From Xenopus tropicalis (Eukaryota; Chordata; Amphibia; Anura; Pipidae): a DNA stretch of 64,000 nucleotides. The position numbers and the translations under genes are program-made. Positions 55,563-64,000 of the stretch are shown piece after piece. Location: assembly GCF_000004195.4 (NCBI RefSeq), contig NC_030684.2:68369392-68433391 (forward strand), in the 5' to 3' direction. How positions within the stretch are numbered: position 1 is the first letter of the stretch; each line of letters begins with the position of its first letter. The notes under the pieces are model-generated. The model did not search any database. It was not told where the DNA came from and saw only the letters and a program-made list of their open reading frames with translations.

Positions 55563-58420
55563 CAAAAAAAAAAACCAAAACAAAACTTTTTTTTTTTTCT
55601 TAAATATGTATGTGTGGCTGTGTAAATGGAAGCATAAATATATATTTCTATTTGCACATAGTACACATTGTATTCTTCCAGTAAACCGTGAGGAAGGAAG
55701 TAGTTGTGTAATAAAAAACAGCACAACTCCTTTAAAATGTTGCTATACTCCTTAACTCACAAATATAATAACAATCATCATTTATTGCTAGTTATGAAAA
55801 TCAGATTACATGAAATGCAATAATGTACGTCATACTGAATGCAGAAGTTCACTTGCAAGTCTGTGTATAAGTTTTGCACGTCTGCACTTATTGGGTCATG
55901 TAATCCAAAAAAGTCTTTTGCTTTTAGCAGATCGGCTTGCTGGCCTTTTTCTTGGCATTTGTACTAGCGTCCAGAAAGTTTGCCCATAATACTATTTACA
56001 GTGGATTATGTTGATAAATATTAATATCTTATTGTTTAAGAACACACTTCCGTTCTGCTACAGTCCGAGCAATGTAAGAGTGAAGTCATTTACAAAGGCT
56101 AACCTTGGCAGTAACCTATAGTAACCAATCAGTGATTAGCCTTTTTCGTCCAGCTGCAGGTCGAGCAATGAAATCAAATACCTGATTAGTTGCCATGGGT
56201 TACTGCCCAAGTGCAAATTTGCCCTGTCTTTATAAATAACTCCTACTGAGTGTATATCATCCTGTAGGTAATCCTCCTAAATTCTCTAGAAATTTGATTT
56301 AGGAAATGGTGCAGTTGGGCAGCAGACTAGAGAATGCTCTCAGTCTGTGTTGTTCTACCAGGAGATTGATAATAGACAAGTACTAAAAAAAATGTGTAAT
56401 TGTACAGATAAGCCAACACCTTGGGTTAAAGATCCCCTGTGCAGTGCCAGATGAAACAAAATCTACTTTAGCTCATAGTGAATCAATATAGGAAAACTTA
56501 CTATAGATCACCGTGCTGTAGTTCAAGGATTTTTAATCCATTGGCTGAGAACCAGAACCTTTTGCTGTTTAGGGGGTCTCTATGATCTCTTAAAAGTGAT
56601 AAATTGTCTTTTAGCAGATAATGATAATTAAATTAGATGTATGTATAACTGGTTGTAAGCTAATGTGATTTGCCTGGTTAGTTTGTGAATTCAGAGTAAA
56701 AAATTGAGAAACACTGCTATAGTTGTTCAAGAATCCACTTGTTTTAAGGGTACATAGTACTAACAGTATATAAGGGGTTAACCAGTCTCTGGTCCTCTTT
56801 AGTTGCATTAATAACTACATTTGAAATGTAATTTTGTGTCATTTGCTTCAATTTTACATCCCTAAACCACTGCTAGAACTGATCGACTTCAAATAATATC
56901 AAAAGCCCACAGAAGAGGTGATTCTAGAGAAGTCTCCACACATGATTTTGCTGGTTAAGGGCAGTGACTGAATTCTTACTATAGTTTACTGCTGCTTCAT
57001 CCTAAACTCTAGAATGGGGTGTATCCTATCCCTGTGCCTTTTTTGTTACATTTTATACTTGCTGCTTGATCATCACTGACCCTTGTCTACCAAAAATTGT
57101 ATAACACACAAGATTTAATCTGTGTTAGCAAATATTGAGAGTATGCCTGGAACCCTTGCTTATTGAAATGCAGTAAGCCTCCTGTTTGAATAATGTAGCA
57201 CTGTGTAACTTGGTGTGATGCTGATGAGTGTGGAGATACTCTATATTTACTGAATGTAGTTGTAGTAGCGAGCTGAGTAATGCTATTGTATCAAAAAGTA
57301 AGCGTAAAAGTTCACATGGACCATATGGATGTGACTTGGTATGAAACAAACATAATCCCTGCACACAGTGGGTGTTTATTAGTTATTTGTTGTTTTGTTT
57401 TACCTTGCAATCATACAAACTGTAAATAACTCAGGAAGGTACTAGTGCAGTGACAGCTGTTAGTGGATGCAAGGATGCTCTATGTAGAGCTGAAGACATA
57501 TCATTTAGCCATCACTGCTGTAGATCTCAGGACACTACTGTTACACTGTAAATACCCCAAAAATTCTAAAAACCCTTAACAAAATAAATATAGAGGTAGA
57601 TTTAAGTGGATTATTAAAATACAATAATGTGAGGTTAATTTGTAAATGTGATCTTAAGGTGTGAGGATGAACTAGGGAAACCGGAAGCATTCACTAACCA
57701 TATACTGACCCTTTACAGACAGTGTATGACTTAGGTGCTGAGTAGTTTACTCATTCAGTAACTATTACTTGTTAAGCCAAACAATCGGCCAACTGTCATG
57801 GCAATTATTGATGCATGGCTTTATTGATGTCTGTAATGTTTCTTTTTTTTGGTTTAGCATTGGGGTGCTGCCTACTTCTATACAATGACTTACAATCACT
57901 CCCACAACCCACATTCTTCACTAAATATTTATATGGGAAAAAAAAGTTGTAATCCCTTGTTAAAATTGTTTATTTTTAGACAAGTGTCAGCATGTTAATC
58001 ACTTTTTAATTGGACATTCACTGTGTATCTTAGGAGCAATGGTTTATGTGATAATTCTACTTGGCCATTTAAACAGCCAATTAAAAGGGGGGCAGTGGGA
58101 TAAGTGTCTTTGTATGAGGCATATTGATATGTGCCTGGTGGAAATATACATTATTGGGTTATTGGGAAGGAAGATGTTGTTTCTGTTTGGCTGGGGCAGT
58201 TCTGATAAGTTGATGCAGGAATGTTAGGAGATGTAGTTCTAAGACAATGGGAGAACAGAATATTGTCTCAGCTGGAATATAAATGTGTTGGGAATAATTT
58301 GCTCCCTACTAAATTTCAGTGGATTTTCATGACCATATGAAGGTAAAAGGCAACAGGCTAAATGCTTTTAATCAGGTCTTGAAACTCCAACATTGTTTCT
58401 AATAGAGTTAAAATTGTTTT
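55563..58420. other. No gene seen
   Basis: Intergenic, AT-rich. Short frames only; no recognisable domain, hairpin microRNA or element end. Confidence 0.5.
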
Positions 58421-58436
58421 GGGGGGGGGGGGGGGG
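58421..58436 (+). repeat. Poly-G tract
   Basis: An uninterrupted run of about 16 G, unusual in this AT-rich stretch. It is a potential G-quadruplex and sequencing-error site. Confidence 0.85.
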
Positions 58437-58447
58437 TGGTATCTTTG

Positions 58448-58556
58448 TTAAAGGAGTCACATGACAAAAGCAACAACACTAAGCATGTAAAAGAGTTTAC
58501 AACTCATTTGTGGCTTTTTTGGACTATTTTTGTTACTTGTCACATGACTCCTTTGC
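58448..58556. repeat. Small inverted repeat, possible short MITE
   Basis: TTAAAGGAGTCACATGACAA at the left is inverted as TTGTCACATGACTCCTTT at the right, about 109 bp in total. The left end has TTAA as in T2 MITEs, the right does not. Confidence 0.7.
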
Positions 58557-59008
58557 ACTTTTGTATTAGTAAAAAAATAATGTACCTCACAATTTCAAAT
58601 AAACTGTGACTTAAGGCCTTATAGTTTATAATAATGTTATTCAATGTATAATACACACATTCCATTAAAAACTTGAAAAATATATAAATTATACTTGTCA
58701 CTTCTGTCACAAAGCTTCTGGAAATGTATGTATTCTTAAATGTTCCCCCTGTTCAAAAATAGATAAAAATGGCATTTTATATGATCATGGAATTCCATGT
58801 TTCCATATACTGTAATAGCTAACTTGAAGTGTGAATTTCTGGTTATATCAATACTAAAAACAACACAAGGCTAGACCAGGAGTTAGAGCTCAGAAATACA
58901 TTTTATTAACATTGGTCAGTCAACCAATTTCATCTACGCATCCCCTGCATAGATCATGGAACACACGCACACACTCGGAGTGGCTGGTCTTTTTTTGTAT
59001 ATACTGTA

Positions 59009-59153
<145 letters not shown>

Positions 59154-59279
59154 TAAAAAATGCTGATGCACACCAGGAAAATGTAATCAAAAAAAGATAC
59201 TTATTTTATTTTTTAGATCGACTTACAAAATAAGTATCTTTTTTTGATTACATTTTCCTGGTGTGCATCAGCATTTTTT

Positions 59280-59370
<91 letters not shown>

Positions 59371-59496
59371 AAAAAATGCTGATGCACACCAGGAAAATGT
59401 AATCAAAAAAAGATACTTATTTTGTAAGTCGATCTAAAAAATAAAATAAGTATCTTTTTTTGATTACATTTTCCTGGTGTGCATCAGCATTTTTTA
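59154..59496. repeat. 343-bp inverted duplication of a hairpin around a microsatellite
   Basis: 59154-59280 (127 bp) and 59370-59496 (127 bp) read as exact reverse complements. Each block is itself a hairpin with ~53-bp arms beginning TAAAAAATGCTGATGCACAC and an asymmetric loop (TTATTTTTTAGATCGACTTA in one, its complement in the other). The centre (59281-59369) is (CA)n(TA)n(TG)n, itself self-complementary. One 53-bp sequence is thus present four times in alternating orientation. Confidence 0.92.
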
Positions 59497-59524
59497 CATA
59501 TTTACATTGTTTATCTGATTTGCA

Positions 59525-59640
59525 CCCAGGTTGACAAAGGCTGGCGTTGCAGCCAAAACGTCAGTTAAAAATAACATTTATTTCAAAATCTGAATACAGC
59601 ACCTATTGTCTTCTACATGGCCTCTCAAGCTTTCCGATGC
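59525..59640 (+). mobile_element. Penelope-like tail motif next to the inverted duplication
   Basis: 'GTTGACAAAGGCTGGCGTTG' + CAGCCAAAACGTCAGTT resembles the conserved tail of Penelope-like elements ('GA-AAGGC...CGAAACGTCAGT'). It suggests that the neighbouring hairpin arms are part of the same retroelement terminal repeat. Tentative. Confidence 0.45.
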
Positions 59641-59819
59641 CAAGGTTTTACATTCCATTTTTTCACTGTTATTTTAGTTTAATTGATATTAAAAATTTGT
59701 TTAACTTTTTTTTGAACCTCATGATTTTTTTGTGTAAAAAATATTGAATTGCGGTGAAAAAATACAAACATTTTTAATTAACCTCCTTAGATTGCCTATT
59801 TTGACTGAGGAAAAAGTTT

Positions 59820-59935
59820 TTGTTTTGTTTTTTTGTGGTAACTTGATACCATTTATTGGCTAACCGCATTATGCAAGAATGCAGACTTTCACGAAAAAAT
59901 TACATCTCTTCATCAGGCATATTCATGATGTTACT
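59820..59935 (-). mobile_element. Penelope-like 3' tail, minus strand
   Basis: The minus strand reads 'CCTGATGAAGAGATGTAATT', 'GAAAGTCTGCATTCTTGC' and 'GGTTAGCCAATAAATGGTAT'. The order matches the tail of the 13730-14610 element ('GAAAGCTTGC' then 'GTTAGCCAATAAGGTATC'). Confidence 0.65.
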
Positions 59936-61014
59936 TTGACTTTTAATCATCTTTGATTGTTATAAAGATGATTAAAAATCAATGTCAAGCTTTTTTTTTT
60001 TGTCCCATGAGAGCAAAGCACTATATAATTAATTTCCCATCCTACTAATGGGAAGTAATCGCTGTAAATGGCAGCTGGTATGTATTAGTGAGCAGACTCC
60101 CTGCAAAATAATGGGATTTAGAAACAATCACATTTGCAATGCTTTAAAACCAAACCTATGACCCATTTAGTAAAATATTAAAATGCATCTTGGATTACCT
60201 CTCAAATCAATATCTCTCATATGACTTCTTATGTCTGAATGTCTTTGTACGGCTGCAGAATCTCTAATTGTCTGACTTGACTTTAATGTGACTATTTTAT
60301 GTTTTGCTCTCTATAGGGGCCAGAGAACAGCATTCTATTAATAGTATTCATGCCATTCTCACCCTTCCTGAAATTCCCCAGCTTTCAGCCTCTCACAGAT
60401 GATTCCCTACACATCATTCAATGCAATGAACCAGTCAAAATATTAATTTTGATACATGTCCTTGGAAGTCTCTTGGAAATATTCCCTCATATAAGACGAT
60501 TGCTTAAGTGCCTTAAACTGTAAATATATGTATTTGTATATTCTTAAAAAGCATAAGGATAGTAAGATAATGTTGATGTTCTGTACAACTGTACCTCATG
60601 GTATTTACTGTATCTGTCTGTAATGGTAATTTTCCTAGATAGGCATGAACTAATTTATATTAGGTATGTAACATTTACATGCATTCAATTGTACCATTGT
60701 TTTCTAAATCTTAAGTATATATATATATATATCTTGTAAGTTTCAAAATTGATTGCTACAACATGTTTCTGGAATACTTACTGTTATACAAAAAGTAAGA
60801 ATTGTAATGGAATTGTTTCATTGGATAGCGTAGGTATAATAGTGACACAACCATTTATGACAAGTGTTGCATTGTTATGTTTTCCATGGCTCTCTACTGC
60901 TTTTAAGCCTATGGTAATGATGACCTTTTCTATTAAAATGACTGTAAAAGAAATGATTCTATGTGCTTATTTTATTCTAGGCAACACAGTAGATTCAGTT
61001 CTTTCATAACATTT
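59936..61014. other. No gene seen
   Basis: AT-rich intergenic DNA. A short (TA)n lies at 60717-60732. The 86-codon frame at 60749-61009 has no recognisable feature. Confidence 0.45.
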
Positions 61015-61810
61015 TTAAAGGGGTTGTTCACCCTTGAGTTTTGACTTAACTTAACCTTTTGAGTTTTGAGTAAACTTTTAGTATGATGTAGAGAGTTATA
61101 TTCCGAGACAGTTTGCAGTTAGTCTTCATTTTTTATTTTGTAATTTTTTAATTATTTCAATAACTGTTCAGCAACTATCCAGTTGGAGTTATAACAGCTA
61201 TCTTCTTATTACGATCCAAATTACCTTTAATGAGAGACTGATATATGAATAGGAGAGGGACTGAATAGAAAACAAATGATGAAAAGTAACAGTAAAACTG
61301 TGCGGGGTCAGTGACCCCCATTTGAAAGCTGCAAAGAGTTAAGGTGGCCATACACGCACCGATATTATCGTACGAAACCTCGTTTCGTACGATAATCGGT
61401 GCGTGTATGGCATGTCAGCGAGCCGACCGATATCGCAGGAAGCTGCTGAAATCGGTCGGCTCGCCGATCGGCCAAGTTAGAAAATTTTGATCGGGCGCCA
61501 TAGAAGGCGCCTGACCAAAATTCTCCCTTCAGAGCTGAATCGGCAGAAGGAGGTAGAAATCCTATTGTTTCTACCTCCTTACCTGCCGATTCAGCCCTGA
61601 ATGGTGTGTGGCGGATCTGACGATGTTTCGTGCGACCGATGGTCGTACGAAACATCGTCGGATCGCCACGTGTATGGCCAGCTTTAGAAGAAAAAGGCAA
61701 ATAGATCAAAAACTATAAGAAATAAATAATAAAGACCAATTGAAGTTGATTAGAATTGTATATTCTATAACATACTAAAAGTTCAATTAAATGTGAACCA
61801 GCTCTAATTA
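61015..61810 (+). mobile_element. T2-type MITE hosting a hairpin MITE
   Basis: The left end is TTAAAGGGGTTGTTCACCCT. The decayed right end is TTAAATGTGAACCAGCTCTAA. Internal 'TTTTAGTATGATGTAGAGAG' matches the 11016 and 23446 copies. A separate 342-bp MITE is inserted at 61342-61683. Confidence 0.75.
61342..61683. mobile_element. Multi-hairpin palindromic MITE
   Basis: Ends AGGTGGCCATACACG / CGTGTATGGCCAGCT with TTA on both sides (61339-61341 and 61684-61686). It holds several separate perfect stems: 'TATCGTACGAAAC / GTTTCGTACGATA', 'AGCGAGCCGACCGAT / ATCGGTCGGCTCGC', 'GGAGGTAGAAA / TTTCTACCTCC', and 'CGATGTTTCGT / ACGAAACATCG'. No transposase. The 114-codon minus frame across it is a by-product of palindromy. 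Confidence 0.85.
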
Positions 61811-61944
61811 TATATTCATTACACGGGTAGTGTAGTGCTTTTGATTTAATGTCACTTGTTTGTCAAGCAGAGGTATTCAAATAAACATGCAAGGCAATGC
61901 AGTCAAATGGGTAATATCTTTCCTGAAAGAGCCATTTGTGAATC

Positions 61945-62210
61945 AGCTTTAAAGGAACAGTTTACTATAAAAATTAAACTGGGTAGATAGACTATGCACA
62001 ATGTTCAAGATAGTTGGTCAGCCAAAATTGTAATCTATAAATGCTGAAGTGAACAGTCTAACATAATAGCCAGAACACTATTTCCTCATTTGCAGCTCCC
62101 TAACCTGTTGATCGTCTTGAAGGGGGCCACATGGGACAAAACTATTCAGTAAGTTTGCTTTTGGTCCTGATCAAGCTTTTCAGAATGTTCAGCAAAAGCC
62201 ATGTTCATTG
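61945..62210 (+). repeat. T2-like fragment
   Basis: It starts TTTAAAGGAACAGTTTACTA and shares 'CATAATAGCCAGAACACTAT' and 'GGGACAAAACTATTCAG' with 15655-15870. The right end is not identified. Confidence 0.5.
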
Positions 62211-63000
62211 CACTTAGGAAAAGTGCTGTTTCTTGAAATCTGCTGTTTCAGTAAATGTTACTAGCAAGTAACTGTTAGCTACCTATACGAGTAAAAAAAG
62301 GAAAAACCTAAAATAAAACTGTTTATGTGTAACAGCCACATTAAAGGTGTGCCTACTGGCTACAATGCATAGTCTTTCATAGTCCACAGTGAGTGGTAGA
62401 AATGTCCAGTCTTTTCATGAATCAATGGAAACTCTTTAGTGGGGGCAATGAAGTAAATACAGATTGAGTGGCTTATCTAGAGAACATCTACCACTGCAGT
62501 TTGTGATTTATAAACTGTGTATTACTGTGCTTTCTCAACCAAATGCTGTTTCCTACTGCAAACAACTCAACCTTGCTGTGTGTCAGTAGTGCAGTACCTA
62601 TTCCTGTACTGTGCTAGAATCTGCTAGCAACTTCCAAGGCTGAACTACAATGGAGACTGATAAAATAACTGTACAAGACTACAGTTTTGTTTTTACTGCA
62701 CAAGACTACCTTTTTACCCATGAGCCGCATTCAAATGTAAAGAGATTTGGAAAGCAACACTAGCATAAAAAAAGTTCCAAAAACTTACTTGGAAGACCCT
62801 AGATGGACTGGCAGCCTACAGGAGGCTCTGTTTGGCAGTACACATGGTTTTATGCAACCAAGGCTTGCCTTCAAGCCAGAAATTGAAAAATAAGCACCTG
62901 CTTTGAGGCCACTGGGAGCAACATCCAATTGGTTGGTGGGCAACATGATGTTCATGAGCCACTGGCTGGGGTGCACTGGTTTAGTGCAGATTTTAATACA
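62211..63000. other. No gene seen
   Basis: 62785-63054 contains an 89-codon minus-strand frame rich in 'HTCIKICTKPVHPSQWL'. 62880-62990 ('GAGGCCACTGGGAGCAACAT', 'GGGGTGCACTGGTTTAG') looks repeat-derived rather than a gene. Confidence 0.4.
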
Positions 63001-63272
63001 GGTATGACACCTAATTGCGGGGAGGCTGTTTCCCATAGACTCCATTTTTAGCAAATAATTTTTTTTTTTTTAAAAATTCAATTTTTCCTGTAACAATAAA
63101 ACAGTGCCTTGTCCTTGATCCCAACCAAGCTGCATGAACTCCTATTGGAGGCAAAACAAGCCTATGGGGTTTACTGGTTAATGGTATGGTGATCCATTAT
63201 TACAGAAAGACTCCTTAAACGGAACACTTCAGGTCCCGAGCATTTTGAATAAAGGGCCTCAAGCCTGTACCA
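63001..63272 (-). repeat. Palindromic 'TACAGGTATGGGA' family copy, minus strand
   Basis: It contains 'CAATAAAACAGTGCCTTGTC' + CTTGATCCCAACCAAG and 'AGGTCCCGAGCATTTTGAAT', matching the inverted 5592-5919 copy. The ends are decayed. Confidence 0.65.
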
Positions 63273-63389
63273 ACAATTCACCTTAAAACAGTGAAATATG
63301 CTGTTGGTGTAAGGATTCAACACCTTTAATATTTTGCAGAGGAAACAGTTTTAATTTATATAAGGGATTATATATATATAAGTTTTTTG

Positions 63390-64000
63390 TTGAAAGATAG
63401 CACAGCACCCTGTTTTAGAGGAATATATGGTGCCAGACCCCAATAGGCCCCGATTCTCCTTCCACAATATGTTTCAAAGACGGACAGCACACACAATGAG
63501 AGTGCAAAAATTATATTATAAAATAATCACGTCATGATCTTACTGTACACATAAGAACTGCAACGTTTCGAGCTCTTCCTCAAGGCATGTGAACAGCAAC
63601 CACGTGTACAAATGATCAGTACTGACTATTTGTAGTCCAAAAGAGGGAAATTACATCATTGTTTTATCACATAAGCTCAATACAGGGTTTAATCCCTGTT
63701 ACCCGCATAGGTATATATAAAAGAATGTATCTCATCTTCAGGATTCATTGACATTATTACATACATGAAAATGCTCATAGAAATAAATATAGATTGTAAT
63801 CCTTATTAAATTCATTAGGATGTAGGCAATTTAACCTCTTAATCCACCATACCTCCCTCTGTTTGAGTCTCAACTCCCGATCCCCTCCCCTTTTTAATGG
63901 GGAAGGTGACTTTTCATAAAGGTGACCTTTTTCTCACATCTGGGAAATCCGTTCCTCAGCCCTATTAAGAACCCGAGTTACAAATTTCTGCCTCATCTGC
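63390..64000 (-). mobile_element. Penelope-like element, runs off the right edge
   Basis: On the minus strand a coding tail (64000 to 63775) is followed by a tail containing 'CCTTGAGGAAGAGCTCGAAA' and CGTTGCAG, the characteristic Penelope-like 3' motif. The rest of the element would lie beyond the window. Confidence 0.75.
63775..64000 (-). pseudogene. C-terminal end of a Penelope-like GIY-YIG ORF (partial)
   Basis: The minus strand reads MRQKFVTRVLNRAEERISQM, then an in-frame TGA at about 63938, then 'EKGHLYEKSPSP' and later 'LRLKQREVWWIKRLNCLHPN' + EFNKDYNL before a stop at 63775-63777. 'RE-WWI-RL--L-P-EFN-D--L' is the usual C-terminus of these ORFs. The internal stop marks this copy as inactive. 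The upstream reverse transcriptase is off-window. Confidence 0.7.

Noticed and set aside
61365..61709. 114-codon minus-strand frame
   Set aside because: Lies entirely within the palindromic MITE and has no coding signature.

Overview
The window reads as vertebrate, almost certainly frog (Xenopus) nuclear DNA. It is AT-rich and intron-rich, and packed with TTAA-flanked 'TTAAAGG' MITEs of the type described from Xenopus, along with palindromic MITEs, a Penelope-like element with a GIY-YIG domain, Tc1 and hAT elements, and a CR1/L2/Rex1-like LINE. I cannot separate X. tropicalis from X. laevis by reading. There are three real gene loci, in the order known from the mammalian X chromosome (mir-106a~363, CCDC160, PHF6).

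(1) 0.55-3.6 kb, minus strand: a complete six-member microRNA cluster, read 5'->3' as mir-106a-like, mir-18b, mir-20b, mir-19b, mir-92a, mir-363. All six hairpins and mature arms are legible. To its right lies a CpG-rich promoter-like block with three ZNF143/Staf-like motifs and two possible minus-strand exon ends, the probable promoter of the primary transcript.

(2) 24.2-30 kb, plus strand: ccdc160, with a non-coding first exon in a GC-rich promoter and one coding exon (28889-29827).

(3) 36.1-about 53.7 kb, plus strand: phf6, with a 5'UTR exon and nine coding exons (363 aa) carrying two extended PHD domains. Every splice junction could be placed by reading frame. The two PHD domains are encoded by exon sets with matching phases.

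Between and inside the genes the DNA is mainly mobile-element derived. 3.6-24 kb is intergenic, with palindromic MITEs, a Penelope-like fragment, an L1-like fragment and a LINE inserted into a MITE. 25-28 kb and 33-35.5 kb hold nested TTAA MITEs. The phf6 introns hold a hAT element carrying a 34-bp minisatellite, two adjacent hairpin MITEs and a broken Tc1 element. 54-64 kb is downstream intergenic DNA with a remarkable perfect inverted duplication around a microsatellite, more MITEs, and a minus-strand Penelope-like fragment running off the right edge.

No prokaryotic, CRISPR or viral gene system was seen. The most biologically significant content is the microRNA cluster and phf6. The most unusual unexplained structures are the CpG-rich palindromic repeat family with a conserved core and the 59.15-59.50 kb palindrome.
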